Below are positions 25,941 to 34,797 of a DNA stretch of 48,587 bases, one piece after another. The translations under genes and the position numbers were made by a program. This stretch comes from Pseudomonadota bacterium. GTDB taxonomy: Bacteria > Pseudomonadota > Gammaproteobacteria > Xanthomonadales > Xanthomonadaceae. The notes under the pieces were generated by a model that did no database searches, was not told the origin of the DNA, and saw nothing but the letters and a program-made list of their open reading frames with translations. Positions within the stretch are counted from its first letter, which is position 1, and the number at the start of each line of letters is the position of its first letter. The stretch spans positions 1 through 48,587 of the forward strand of contig CAUJJG010000069.1 in assembly GCA_963205445.1 (NCBI GenBank). The letters run 5' to 3'.

Positions 25941-27641
25941 ATGAACTCCACAGCTACCGAATCCTTCGCCGAACTGTTTGAAGCCAGCCAGGCCAATTGG
26001 GCCAAGATCAAGCCCGGCGCCATCGTCAAGGGCATTGTCGTCGCCGTCACCAATGATGTGGTGGTGATCAACGCCGGCCTGAAGTCCGAAGGCATCGTGC
26101 CGATCGAACAGTTCCGCAACGACGCCGGTGAAATCGACGTCGGCGTGGGTGACGAGGTCAAGGTTGCCCTCGACTCGCTCGAAAACGGTTTCGGCGAAAC
26201 CGTGCTGTCCCGCGAAAAGGCCAAGAAGGCCATGGTGTGGGACGAGCTGGAAGAAGCGCTGGAAGCCAATGCCACGATTGTTGGTCGCATCGACGGCAAG
26301 GTGAAGGGCGGTTTCACCGTCAACATCAAGGACGTCCGCGCGTTCCTGCCGGGTTCGCTGGTCGACGTGCGTCCGGTGCGCGACCCGGTGTACCTGGAAG
26401 GCAAGGAGCTGGAGTTCAAGCTCATCAAGCTGGATCGCAAGCGCAACAATGTGGTCGTCTCCCGCCGTGCGGTGGTCGAGACCGAGCATTCGGAAGAGCG
26501 CGAGCAGCTGATGGAGAAACTGGTCGAAGGCGCCGTGCTGAAGGGCGTGGTCAAGAACCTGACCGACTACGGCGCGTTCGTCGACCTCGGCGGCATCGAT
26601 GGCCTGCTGCACATCACCGACATGGCCTGGAAGCGCGTGCGTCATCCGTCCGAAGTGGTGGAAGTCGGCCAGGAGCTGGACGTTCGCGTGCTGAAGTACG
26701 ACCGCGAGCGCAACCGCGTCAGCCTCGGCCTGAAGCAGATGGGCGAGGATCCGTGGGACAACATCGCTCGCCGTTATCCGGCCAACTGCCGCGTGTTCGG
26801 CAAGGTCTCCAACGTCACCGATTACGGCGCGTTCGTCGAGATCGAGCCGGGCGTGGAAGGTCTGGTGCACGTCTCCGAAATGGATTGGACCAACAAGAAC
26901 GTCAACCCGGCCAAGGTGGTGCAGGTCGGTGACGAGCTGGAAGTCATGGTGCTGGATGTGGACGAGGAGCGTCGCCGCATCTCGCTGGGCATCAAGCAGG
27001 TCACCAGCAACCCGTGGGAAACCTTTGCGGCCATCCACAAGAAGAACGACAAGGTGTCCGGCCAGATCAAGTCGATCACCGACTTCGGCATCTTCATCGG
27101 TCTGGACGGCGGCATCGACGGCCTGATCCACCTGTCCGACATCAGCTGGAACTCCACCGGCGAAGACATCGCCCGCAACTACAAGAAGGGCGACACCCTG
27201 GAAGCGGTGGTGTTGGCGGTCGATCCGGAACGCGAGCGCATCAGCCTCGGCGTCAAGCAGATGGAACAGGATCCGCTGGGCCAGTTCATGGCTGCCAACC
27301 CCAAGGGTGGCAAGGTGACCGGCACCGTCAAGGAAGTGGACGCCAAGGGTGCGGTCATCGATCTGGGTGAGGGCGTGGAAGGCTACGTCTCCGCGCGCGA
27401 CATCAGCCACGATCGCGTGGACGACGCCAGCCAGGTGTTGAAGGTCGGCCAGCAGGTCGAAGCCAAGTTCGTCGGCATGGACCGCAAGGGTCGCAGCCTG
27501 CAGCTGTCGATCAAGGACAAGGATGCCGCTGAAACGGCTGAGGCTCTGGCCGAGTACAACAAGGCCAGCGCCGATGCGGCCAAGGCCACCACCAATCTGG
27601 GCGCGCTGCTGCGTGAGCAGATGAACAGCAAGTCCGAGTAA
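25941..27641 (+). CDS. rpsA: 30S ribosomal protein S1
   Basis: A 566-residue mRNA-binding ribosomal protein with six S1 (OB-fold) repeats. Repeats 3-6 are easily seen by their shared start, such as [40 protein letters not shown] and [20 protein letters not shown], each ending near RISLG. Repeats 1 and 2 bind the ribosome; the rest hold mRNA for initiation. Length is close to the 557 residues of E. coli S1. The 163-bp leader after cmk has no strong Shine-Dalgarno site (GAGATTTTTC before the ATG), as is common for rpsA, which is autoregulated. I see no further clear element in that leader. A strong terminator follows. Confidence 0.98.
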   Translation: MNSTATESFAELFEASQANWAKIKPGAIVKGIVVAVTNDVVVINAGLKSEGIVPIEQFRNDAGEIDVGVGDEVKVALDSLENGFGETVLSREKAKKAMVWDELEEALEANATIVGRIDGKVKGGFTVNIKDVRAFLPGSLVDVRPVRDPVYLEGKELEFKLIKLDRKRNNVVVSRRAVVETEHSEEREQLMEKLVEGAVLKGVVKNLTDYGAFVDLGGIDGLLHITDMAWKRVRHPSEVVEVGQELDVRVLKYDRERNRVSLGLKQMGEDPWDNIARRYPANCRVFGKVSNVTDYGAFVEIEPGVEGLVHVSEMDWTNKNVNPAKVVQVGDELEVMVLDVDEERRRISLGIKQVTSNPWETFAAIHKKNDKVSGQIKSITDFGIFIGLDGGIDGLIHLSDISWNSTGEDIARNYKKGDTLEAVVLAVDPERERISLGVKQMEQDPLGQFMAANPKGGKVTGTVKEVDAKGAVIDLGEGVEGYVSARDISHDRVDDASQVLKVGQQVEAKFVGMDRKGRSLQLSIKDKDAAETAEALAEYNKASADAAKATTNLGALLREQMNSKSE

Positions 27642-27660
27642 TACGTTCAACGTTGAAAAC

Positions 27661-27694
27661 ATGGCGGCCCGGTTTCGGCCGGGTCGCCATTTTC
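27661..27694 (+). terminator. Intrinsic terminator of rpsA
   Basis: A 12-bp stem (27661-27672 with 27679-27690, one G-T wobble) with a 6-nt loop and a T4-C tail, 20 bases after the rpsA stop. Confidence 0.88.
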
Positions 27695-27720
27695 TTGCAT
27701 GACATCGTGATCAAGGCTTC

Positions 27721-28026
27721 ATGACCAAGTCGGAACTCATCGAACTGCTGGCGCGCCGCCAACCGCACCTGAAGGCGGATGACGTTGACCTGTCGGTGAA
27801 GACCCTGCTGCAGGAAATGGCAGGCGCCCTCGCAAGTGGCGAACGAATCGAAATTCGGGGTTTCGGCAGCTTTTCCTTGCATTACCGGCCACCGCGCACC
27901 GGTCGCAATCCCAAAACCGGCGATGCCGTTGCGCTGGCAGGCAAGCACGTGCCGCACTTCAAGCCGGGGAAAGAACTGCGCGAACGGGTGACCGAGGTCA
28001 CGCCGCTGCCGATGCAGGACGGCTGA
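27721..28026 (+). CDS. ihfB: Integration host factor beta subunit
   Basis: A 101-residue nucleoid protein that forms the IHF heterodimer with IhfA and bends DNA by about 160 degrees. The N-terminus [20 protein letters not shown] and the DNA-binding arm [20 protein letters not shown] with the tip segment [10 protein letters not shown] are diagnostic. The following [16 protein letters not shown] matches IhfB rather than HU. It lies between the rpsA terminator and lapA, as in many gammaproteobacteria. AAGG precedes the ATG by a few bases. Confidence 0.97.
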   Translation: MTKSELIELLARRQPHLKADDVDLSVKTLLQEMAGALASGERIEIRGFGSFSLHYRPPRTGRNPKTGDAVALAGKHVPHFKPGKELRERVTEVTPLPMQDG

Positions 28027-28081
28027 TGCAGTTTGCCGGACTCCGTTAAGCTTGACGGGTCATTCGCATCGAAACGCATAC

Positions 28082-28348
28082 GTGGCCCGATTGTTCCGCC
28101 TGCTGGCCGCCATCACCTGCCTGTTGCTGGGTACGCTGGCCGGCGTGTTGAATCCGCAACCCGTCGTCCTTGACCTTGGCCTCTTTACCCTGCAGGCCAG
28201 CCTTGGCCCCGTCGTGCTGGGGGCAGTGCTGATGGGCATGCTGGTAGGGGGCAGTTTGCTGGCCATCGGCGTGGTGCGCCCATTGCGCAGGCGTCAGGCA
28301 GGGCAGATGGCGGGTGCAGGGCAATCCGGCCCATCAACGAGGGACTGA
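28082..28348 (+). CDS. lapA: LapA-like inner-membrane protein (DUF1049)
   Basis: An 88-residue protein with two transmembrane helices (about 5-24 and 38-63) and a basic C-terminal tail (RPLRRRQAGQ). The segment LNPQPVVLDLGLFTLQASLG between the helices is typical of LapA. LapA works with LapB to control LPS assembly and LpxC turnover in enterobacteria. The GTG at 28082 gives the normal N-terminus MARLFRLLAAI; a TTG at 28052 would add ten residues with no support. lapB starts two bases after the stop. Confidence 0.85.
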   Translation: MARLFRLLAAITCLLLGTLAGVLNPQPVVLDLGLFTLQASLGPVVLGAVLMGMLVGGSLLAIGVVRPLRRRQAGQMAGAGQSGPSTRD

Positions 28349-28350
28349 CC

Positions 28351-29529
28351 GTGGCGTTACTGGAACAATGGATCTGGCTGGCAATCTGCGTCCCGTTTGC
28401 AGCCCTGTTGGGGTGGGTCATTGGTCGACGCGGGGGCGAGCAGAGCAGTGGCAACCAGGTCAGCAAGCTTTCCACCACGTATTTCCGCGGTTTGAATTAC
28501 CTGCTGAACGAACAGCCGGACAAAGCCATCGAGCTCTTCCTGCACGTGGCCGAGCTGGACAAGGACACCTTCGAAACCCAGATCGCGCTGGGCCACCTGT
28601 TCCGCCGGCGTGGCGAGGTGGATCGGGCCATCCGCCTGCACCAGGCGATGGCGCAGCGAAGTGACATCAGCGACACCCAGAAGGTTCAGGCCCTGTCGGC
28701 GCTGGGCGAGGACTACATGCGCGCCGGGCTGTTGGACCGTGCCGAAACCGTCTTCAACGACCTCACCCAGCTCGACCAACGCGCGCCACAGGCTTTCAAG
28801 CATCTCATCGCGATTTACCAGTCCGAACGCGATTGGGAAAAAGCCATCGAAAATGCCGCGCGCTACGAACAAGCCACAGGCGAGCCGATGGGCAAATTGA
28901 TCGGCCAGTTCGAATGTGAGCTGGCGGACCGTCTGCGGGCCAACGGGGATGGCGAAGGCGCCCGGCAGGCCATTGCCCGTGCCTACGCGGCCGACCCGAC
29001 GGCGGTGCGGGCGGGCATCCTGGAAGGCAGGCTCGAAGCCGAGGCGGGCAACGCCCAGGCGGCCATCCGGGCACTGGAACGTGCAGCCCGCCACGACCCG
29101 GATTTCCTCCCCGTGATCCTGCCCAACTTGCTGGCCTGTTATGACCAGGCGGGCGAACGGACCGGGGCCCGTGCCTTTCTGTCGGCGATGTGCGAGCACT
29201 ATCGCGGCATCGCGCCGGTGCTGGCCTTGGCCGGCATGCTGGAGACAGAGGAGGGCGTGGGTGCGGCCCGTCGTTATCTGGCCGAGCAGCTCAAGGACCG
29301 TCCCAGCGTGCGCGGTGAGGCGGCGCTGATCGACCTCAGCCTGGCCGATCGCAGTGACCCTGAAACCACGCTGCACGACCTCAAACTGGTCACCGACCAG
29401 CTGCTGGTGCGCAACCCGAGCTATCGCTGCAATCGCTGCGGCTTCGGTGCCCGTAGCCATCACTGGCAGTGCCCCAGCTGCAAGGAATGGGGGTCGGTAA
29501 AGCCGTTGTTGAACTATGCCGTGGTCTGA
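28351..29529 (+). CDS. lapB: LapB (YciM), LPS assembly regulator
   Basis: A 392-residue inner-membrane-anchored TPR protein. The N-terminal helix (about 5-25) is followed by an array of TPR repeats (about 35-350), such as YFRGLNYLLNEQPDKAIELF and ALGHLFRRRGEVDRAIRLHQ. The C-terminal rubredoxin-like metal-binding domain is CNRCGFGARSHHWQCPSC. In E. coli LapB helps FtsH degrade LpxC and so limits LPS synthesis. The start is GTG at 28351. The end overlaps the next gene by 14 bases, so the two are translationally linked. Confidence 0.94.
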   Translation: MALLEQWIWLAICVPFAALLGWVIGRRGGEQSSGNQVSKLSTTYFRGLNYLLNEQPDKAIELFLHVAELDKDTFETQIALGHLFRRRGEVDRAIRLHQAMAQRSDISDTQKVQALSALGEDYMRAGLLDRAETVFNDLTQLDQRAPQAFKHLIAIYQSERDWEKAIENAARYEQATGEPMGKLIGQFECELADRLRANGDGEGARQAIARAYAADPTAVRAGILEGRLEAEAGNAQAAIRALERAARHDPDFLPVILPNLLACYDQAGERTGARAFLSAMCEHYRGIAPVLALAGMLETEEGVGAARRYLAEQLKDRPSVRGEAALIDLSLADRSDPETTLHDLKLVTDQLLVRNPSYRCNRCGFGARSHHWQCPSCKEWGSVKPLLNYAVV

Positions 29530-30511
29530 TCCCGTCACCCTGTGGCTGCTCGCCCTGGTGGGGATGCTGGCTTCGGCGATAGGCACGGGGTGGGCGATCG
29601 GTCATGCGCGCCGTCGCGGCTTGCTGGATGCGCCGGGCGAGCGCCGCAGCCATATCGTCACGACTCCGCGTGGCGGGGGGATCGGCATCGCGCTGGTGTC
29701 GCTGTTGGCCTGCCTTGGTCTCGCCATGCACGACCCCCTGCGATGGGGATGCTCGGCGGCCGGCCTGCTGCTGGTGGCCGTGGTGGGCTGGCGTGACGAC
29801 CATCGGCCCCTTTCTGCATGGATTCGCCTGTTGGCCCATGTGCTCGCGGGCTTGCTGCTGGCGCTGCCTTGGGCCATGCATGGGGCGCCGTGGATGGCAT
29901 TTGCCGCCTGCCTGCTGGTGCCCGTGCTGGTGAATGTCTGGAACTTCATGGACGGCATCGACGGCATCGCCACCAGCCAAGCCTTGCTGGCCGCGTTGGG
30001 GCTGGGCGCGCTGCTGGACGCGGGGGCATCGGTGTTGGCCGTGGCCGTGGCGGCTGCTTGTGCCGGATTTCTGCCTTTCAACCTGCCGCGTGCAAGCATT
30101 TTTCTGGGCGACGTGGGCAGCGGCAGCCTGGGCTATCTGCTGGCGGTACTGGTGCTGGCGGCGGCTGAAACACTGCCCGTGACCGCCTGGCCGCTGTTGC
30201 TGCTGCCTGCCACTGCCTTTCTGGTGGATGCAGGCCTGACCCTGGGGCGACGCGTCCTGCGGGGCGAGCGTTGGTGGCAGCCACATGTGCAGCATCTGTA
30301 TCAGCAGATGGCGCGTCGTTTCGGGCATCCCAGGGTGACAGCCGCATATGCGGGGTGGACGGGGCTGGCGATCGGGCTCATGCTGTCCGCCATGCATGCC
30401 TCACCCCGTTGGATGTTGGTGGCAGCGTGTGCATTCGTTGCCTTGTCGGCGGTGACATGGGGTTGCCTGCAAGGCAGGGGGACGGGCAGGAGCGAAGGAT
30501 TCGACGCATGA
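29516..30511 (+). CDS. WbpL/WecA-like glycosyl-1-phosphate transferase
   Basis: A 331-residue polytopic membrane enzyme of the MraY/WecA family that transfers a sugar-1-phosphate to undecaprenyl phosphate, the first step of glycan assembly. It has about ten to eleven helices. Motifs are LLDAPGERRSHIVTTPRGGG at the first cytosolic loop, the Mg-binding pair in GWRDDHRPL, NVWNFMDGIDGI and FLGDVGSGSLGYL. The closest type I recall is P. aeruginosa WbpL, which starts O-antigen chains, and a WbpM-like gene follows, as in that system. The substrate is not proven; UDP-FucNAc/QuiNAc-type or GlcNAc/GalNAc donors are possible. The final ATGA overlaps the next gene. Confidence 0.85.
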   Translation: MPWSDPVTLWLLALVGMLASAIGTGWAIGHARRRGLLDAPGERRSHIVTTPRGGGIGIALVSLLACLGLAMHDPLRWGCSAAGLLLVAVVGWRDDHRPLSAWIRLLAHVLAGLLLALPWAMHGAPWMAFAACLLVPVLVNVWNFMDGIDGIATSQALLAALGLGALLDAGASVLAVAVAAACAGFLPFNLPRASIFLGDVGSGSLGYLLAVLVLAAAETLPVTAWPLLLLPATAFLVDAGLTLGRRVLRGERWWQPHVQHLYQQMARRFGHPRVTAAYAGWTGLAIGLMLSAMHASPRWMLVAACAFVALSAVTWGCLQGRGTGRSEGFDA

Positions 30512-32418
30512 CGACATGGAAGGATCGGTTCAAATACGTGCTGCCGCGGCTGGCCGTGGTGCTGCACGATTTGGCCATGGTCTGGGTCTGCTGGCAGGGC
30601 CTGCACTACGTGCGCTATGCACTGCAGCCCAGCCAACTGGATCTGGCACCGTTCTCGGGTACGGTGCTGATCGTGTTGGTGGCGCAGGGCCTGGTGTCCT
30701 GGCAGGTCGGTCTGTATCGGGGGGTGTGGCGTTTCGCCAGCGTCCCTGACCTTATCAATATCTTCAAGGCCAGCTTGCTCGGGCTGGTGGCGGTCATTGC
30801 CGGCTTGGCGTTCTACAGCCGTCTGGACCTGGTCTCGCGGGTGGTACTGGCCCTGTATCCGCTCGTCCTGACCCTCCTTCTGGGTATGCCACGCCTCTTG
30901 GTGCGGGCATGGAAAGACCACAATCAGCTGCATATCGCCGAAGGGGCGGAGCGTGTGCTGATTCTCGGGGCCGGTCAGGCGGGCGAGGCGCTGGTCCGTG
31001 ATCTGCGCCGCACCGGGCGTTACGACCCCATCGGTTTTCTGGACGATGCCGCCGCCCTTCGCGGCACGCGCCTGCAGGGCTTGCCGGTGCTGGGCAAGCT
31101 GGCCGACGTGGCCCACATCGCCCGTGAAACCGGCGCCCAGCTGCTGGTGATTGCGATGCCGTCGATGGACGCGAAGGCCATGGTGCGCGTGATTGGCTTG
31201 TGCGAAGACAGCAAGGTGCCGTTCCGCACCGTGCCCCGGCTGGCCGATATTCTGGAAGGGCGTTCCTTGCCCGGCCAATTGAAGGAAGTCGCCATCGAAG
31301 ACCTGCTGGGCCGGCAGCCCCGCACGCCGGACTGGAAGGCAATTCGTGGCTGGTTGGGCGCGCGTTCCGTGCTGGTGACGGGGGCCGGTGGTTCGATCGG
31401 GTCTGAACTGTGTCGGCAGTGCATGCGTCATGGTGCCCAACGCATCGCCCTGGTCGAAGTGGATGAACTCGCCCTGCTGACCATCGCCGACGAGCTGCGC
31501 CGTGATTTCCCCGGCATCGAGTGCATCCCCGTGCTGGGTGACTGCGGCGACCCCGCAGTGATTGCGCATGCCTTGCGATTGGCCGAGCCGGAAGCGGTTT
31601 TTCATGCCGCGGCCTACAAGCAGGTGCCCTTGCTGCAGGGCCAGCTGCGTGAAGCGGTCCGCAACAACGCCCTGGCGACCGACGTGGTGGCCCGTGCCAG
31701 CCGCGAGGCCAATGTGGGGACCTTTGTGCTGATCTCCACCGACAAGGCCGTGGACCCGGTCAATGTGCTGGGGGCGACCAAGCGGCTGGCCGAGATGATC
31801 TGCCAGTCGCTGGTGGACCAGCGCGCCACCCGCATGGTGACGGTGCGTTTCGGCAACGTGCTGGACTCTGCCGGCAGCGTGGTGCCGCTGTTCCGCGAGC
31901 AAATCCGGCGGGGTGGGCCGGTCACCGTGACCGATCCGGAAGTGACCCGCTACTTCATGACCATTCCCGAGGCCTGCCAGCTGATCCTGCAGGCGGCCTC
32001 CATCGGCGCCCAGCAGGCGGTCTATACCCTCGACATGGGCGAGCCGGTGTCCATTCGCACCTTGGCCGAGCAGATGATCCGGCTTGCCGGCAAGCATCCG
32101 GACAAGGATGTCGCCATCGAATACATCGGCCTGCGCCCGGGCGAGCGCCTGCACGAGACCCTGTTCCATGCCGACGAGCGCTACAGCGGCACGATCTACC
32201 CCGGCATTCTGCAGGCCACGCCCCGGGCGGTGCTGGCCGAGCGCGTTGCACTTTCGATGGACCGCCTGCGTGCCATGGTGGCGGCCTATGACGTGGAGGG
32301 GCTGGCGCAGGCACTGCGCGAGGCGGTGCCGGAGTTCAGCCCGGTCGAACACGAGGATTCCGGCCGCAGCGCCACCGTCGTGGCTTTCCCGGCGCGGGCC
32401 AGCCGTCGTCTTCACTGA
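30508..32418 (+). CDS. WbpM/CapD-like nucleotide-sugar 4,6-dehydratase
   Basis: A 636-residue membrane protein. Four N-terminal helices (about 15-130) precede a CoA-like Rossmann fold (about 145-260) and the C-terminal extended SDR dehydratase domain (about 285-600). NAD binding is at VTGAGGSIGSELC, and the catalytic STDKAVDPVNVLGATK includes K425. The usual Tyr, or the Met of WbpM/FlaA1-type enzymes, is replaced by Leu (L421). Enzymes of this family make UDP-4-keto-6-deoxy sugars for O-antigen or capsule. The ATG at 30508 overlaps the stop of the WbpL-like gene; a longer frame upstream is antisense-like coincidence. The most likely role is priming surface polysaccharide. Confidence 0.88.
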   Translation: MTTWKDRFKYVLPRLAVVLHDLAMVWVCWQGLHYVRYALQPSQLDLAPFSGTVLIVLVAQGLVSWQVGLYRGVWRFASVPDLINIFKASLLGLVAVIAGLAFYSRLDLVSRVVLALYPLVLTLLLGMPRLLVRAWKDHNQLHIAEGAERVLILGAGQAGEALVRDLRRTGRYDPIGFLDDAAALRGTRLQGLPVLGKLADVAHIARETGAQLLVIAMPSMDAKAMVRVIGLCEDSKVPFRTVPRLADILEGRSLPGQLKEVAIEDLLGRQPRTPDWKAIRGWLGARSVLVTGAGGSIGSELCRQCMRHGAQRIALVEVDELALLTIADELRRDFPGIECIPVLGDCGDPAVIAHALRLAEPEAVFHAAAYKQVPLLQGQLREAVRNNALATDVVARASREANVGTFVLISTDKAVDPVNVLGATKRLAEMICQSLVDQRATRMVTVRFGNVLDSAGSVVPLFREQIRRGGPVTVTDPEVTRYFMTIPEACQLILQAASIGAQQAVYTLDMGEPVSIRTLAEQMIRLAGKHPDKDVAIEYIGLRPGERLHETLFHADERYSGTIYPGILQATPRAVLAERVALSMDRLRAMVAAYDVEGLAQALREAVPEFSPVEHEDSGRSATVVAFPARASRRLH

Positions 32419-32437
32419 GCGCTGGCATTGGCGGCGG

Positions 32438-32466
32438 CTGACCTCGCGGGTGCCGTGCCCTAGAAT
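32438..32466 (+). promoter_or_regulatory. Promoter of galU, leaderless type
   Basis: CTGACC (32438-32443), a 17-bp spacer and TAGAAT (32461-32466). The galU ATG at 32473 is six bases after the -10, so transcription would begin at the start codon. No ribosome binding site is present. Confidence 0.55.
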
Positions 32467-32472
32467 GCAGGC

Positions 32473-33384
32473 ATGACGACACCACAGCCTGCAGGACGCA
32501 TTCGCAAAGCGGTGTTCCCGGTCGCCGGACTGGGCACCCGTTTCCTCCCCGCCACCAAGACCGTGCCCAAGGAAATGCTGCCGATCGTCGATCGGCCGCT
32601 GATCCAGTACGCCGTCGACGAAGCCATCGCCGCCGGCTGCGACACCCTGATCTTCGTCACCAACCGCTACAAGCATGCGGTGGCCGATTATTTCGACAAG
32701 GCCTACGAGCTGGAGCAGAAACTGGAGAAGGCCGGCAAGGCCGAACAGCTGGCGCTGATCCGCAATGTGCTGCCGGAAGGCGTGCGCGCCGTCTTCGTCA
32801 CCCAGGCCGAGGCACTGGGGCTGGGCCATGCCGTGCTGTGCGCCAAACCCGTCGTGGGGGATGAGCCGTTTGCGGTGCTGTTGCCCGACGACCTGATCTG
32901 GAGCCGCGGCGACGGTGCACTCAAGCAAATGGCCGACCATGCCCAGGCCACGGGCGGCAGTGCGGTGGCCGTGCAGGACGTGCCGCCGGAGCAGACCGGC
33001 AGCTACGGCATCGTCGCCACGGATGCCTTTGCGGGGCAGGCCGGGCGCATCCGCAAGATCGTCGAGAAACCCAAGCCCGCCGATGCCCCCAGCAACCTCG
33101 CCGTGGTGGGCCGCTACATCCTCAACCCCGCGATCTTCGGCCTGCTGGAGCACACGCAAAAAGGCACCGGCGGTGAAATCCAGCTCACCGATGCCATCGC
33201 CGCCCTGCTGGAAACCGAACGCGTGGATGCCTTCCGCTTCCGCGGCGAGCGTTTCGACTGCGGTACCCACCTGGGCCTGATCGAAGCCACCATCCGTTAC
33301 GCCTTGGACAACGAGAAACTCAGCGACGCGGCCCGCAGCCTGATGCAAAGCGCGCTGGGCGAGATGGGGGTGGTGGAGAGCTGA
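32473..33384 (+). CDS. galU: UTP-glucose-1-phosphate uridylyltransferase
   Basis: A 303-residue nucleotidyltransferase that makes UDP-glucose, needed for LPS core, exopolysaccharide and trehalose. The N-terminal signature is FPVAGLGTRFLPATKTVPKEMLPI, the active-site region is LLPDDLIW, and VEKPKP, VGRYIL and FDCGTHLGLIEATI follow at the usual places. Length matches bacterial GalU. It sits after the WbpL/WbpM-like genes but appears to have its own promoter immediately upstream. A hairpin shared with the convergent thiolase gene follows. Confidence 0.97.
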   Translation: MTTPQPAGRIRKAVFPVAGLGTRFLPATKTVPKEMLPIVDRPLIQYAVDEAIAAGCDTLIFVTNRYKHAVADYFDKAYELEQKLEKAGKAEQLALIRNVLPEGVRAVFVTQAEALGLGHAVLCAKPVVGDEPFAVLLPDDLIWSRGDGALKQMADHAQATGGSAVAVQDVPPEQTGSYGIVATDAFAGQAGRIRKIVEKPKPADAPSNLAVVGRYILNPAIFGLLEHTQKGTGGEIQLTDAIAALLETERVDAFRFRGERFDCGTHLGLIEATIRYALDNEKLSDAARSLMQSALGEMGVVES

Positions 33385-33412
33385 GGCATGTGCCGATCAG
33401 CACCCACACACA

Positions 33413-33438
33413 ACAACGGCGCCTTTCGGCGCCGTTGT
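33413..33438. terminator. Hairpin between convergent galU and fadA
   Basis: An 11-bp perfect stem, ACAACGGCGCC (33413-33423) with GGCGCCGTTGT (33428-33438), and a TTTC loop. There is no T-run, but the position between converging genes suggests a shared terminator. Confidence 0.6.
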
Positions 33439-33455
33439 CGCAATCGCGCTACGCC

Positions 33456-34664
33456 TTACAGCGCTTCGAAAATCCCGGCCGCGCCCATGCCGGTGCCAAT
33501 GCACATGGTCACCATGCCGTACTTCTGCTGACGACGGCGCAAACCGTGGACCAGGGTTGCGGTACGCACTGCGCCGGTGGCGCCCAGCGGGTGGCCGAGG
33601 GCAATGGCGCCGCCCAGCGGGTTGACCTTGGACGGGTCCAGCCCGCAGTCGTTGATGACCGCCAGCGACTGCGCGGCAAACGCCTCGTTGAGCTCGATCC
33701 AGTCCAGCTGGTCCTGGCTCAGGCCGGCCTGCTTGAGCGCCTTCGGGATCGCCGCGATCGGGCCGATGCCCATCACTTCCGGGCGCACGCCGGCCACGCT
33801 GAAGCTGACGAAGCGCGCCAGCGGGGTCAGGCCGTAGTCCTTGATCGCCTGCGCCGAGGCCAGCAGCACCGCGCCGGCGCCGTCGCTCATCTGCGAGGAG
33901 TTGCCGGCGGTGACGGTGCCGCCGAAGGCACCGTTGCGGAACACCGGGCGCAGCTTGGCCAGGCCTTCCAGCGAGGTGTCGACGCGCGGGCCTTCGTCGT
34001 GTTCGGCCAGCCGGTTGCGGGTCAGGATGCGGCGGCCGTCGGCCAGGTCAGGCTGGTGGCTGACGATCTCATAGGGGCTGATCTCGTCCTTGAACTCGCC
34101 GGCGGCCTGCGCGGCCAGCGCCTTCTGGTGCGAGGCCACGGCGAAGGCGTCCTGCGCCTCGCGGCTGATCTTCCACTCTTCGGCCACCTTCTCGGCGGTG
34201 ATGCCCATGCCATAGGCGATATTGACGTGGTCGTTGTCGAATACCGACGGCGCCATCGCCACCTTGTGGCCCATCATCGGCACCATGCTCATCGACTCGG
34301 TGCCGCCGGCCAGCATCAGGTCGGCGTTGCCGAGGCGGATCTGGTCGGCCGCCAGCGCCACCGCCTGCAGGCCGGAGGAGCAGAAGCGGTTGATGGTCTG
34401 CGCTGCGATGGTGTTCGGCAGGCCTGCCAGCAGCACGCCGATGCGCGCCACGTTCATGCCTTGCTCGCCTTCCGGCATGGCGCAGCCGATGATGGCGTCG
34501 TCGATGCGATTGACGTCGATGCCCGGGGCCTGGGCGACCACGGACTTGAGCACGTGGGCCAGCATGTCGTCGGGACGGGTATTGCGGAACATGCCCTTGG
34601 GTGCCTTGCCCACCGGGGTGCGGGTGGCGGCGACGATGTAGGCGTCCTGGATTTGCTTGGTCAT
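33456..34664 (-). CDS. fadA: Acetyl-CoA C-acyltransferase (3-ketoacyl-CoA thiolase)
   Basis: A 402-residue thiolase that cleaves 3-ketoacyl-CoA to acetyl-CoA and a shortened acyl-CoA, the last step of beta-oxidation. C95 in NRFCSSGLQ is the acyl-accepting Cys, and the second catalytic pair lies in GGAIALGHPLGATGA and CIGTGMGAAGIF. The ATG at 34664 was chosen because it gives the standard start MTKQIQDAYIVAATRTPVGK; the longer frame (to 34709) is unsupported. It is the downstream partner of the HAD/enoyl-CoA hydratase gene. A long palindrome lies in the 133-bp gap between them. Confidence 0.94.
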   Translation of the reverse strand: MTKQIQDAYIVAATRTPVGKAPKGMFRNTRPDDMLAHVLKSVVAQAPGIDVNRIDDAIIGCAMPEGEQGMNVARIGVLLAGLPNTIAAQTINRFCSSGLQAVALAADQIRLGNADLMLAGGTESMSMVPMMGHKVAMAPSVFDNDHVNIAYGMGITAEKVAEEWKISREAQDAFAVASHQKALAAQAAGEFKDEISPYEIVSHQPDLADGRRILTRNRLAEHDEGPRVDTSLEGLAKLRPVFRNGAFGGTVTAGNSSQMSDGAGAVLLASAQAIKDYGLTPLARFVSFSVAGVRPEVMGIGPIAAIPKALKQAGLSQDQLDWIELNEAFAAQSLAVINDCGLDPSKVNPLGGAIALGHPLGATGAVRTATLVHGLRRRQQKYGMVTMCIGTGMGAAGIFEAL

Positions 34665-34704
34665 GGTTGTTCTCGATTCGTTTGAGTCGATGGGTTCCGG
34701 CCGC

Positions 34705-34786
34705 GTCATCTCCGCGTTGGCGGGGATCCGGCGCCTCCCTTCGTGGCGAAGGGCAGGGCGCCGGAGGCCCGGCGTGCGGGAATGAC
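34705..34786. repeat. REP-like long imperfect palindrome
   Basis: In the fadA/fadN-type gap. Outer arms GTCATCTCCGC (34705-34715) and GCGGGAATGAC (34776-34786) pair at 10 of 11 positions. Inner arms TCCGGCGCC (34727-34735) and GGCGCCGGA (34757-34765) are perfect, as are CCCTTCG (34737-34743) and CGAAGGG (34747-34753). The GTCAT..ATGAC ends resemble extragenic palindromes that are common in Xanthomonadaceae genomes. No other copy was noticed in the window. Confidence 0.55.
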
Positions 34787-34797
34787 CGAAACCGTCG

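Noticed and set aside
30301-33348. A 1015-residue open frame on the minus strand across the WbpM-like gene and galU
   Set aside because: It is antisense to two clearly identified genes. Its composition (His/Gln/Gly-rich) is that of a shadow frame in GC-rich DNA, and it has no recognisable domain.
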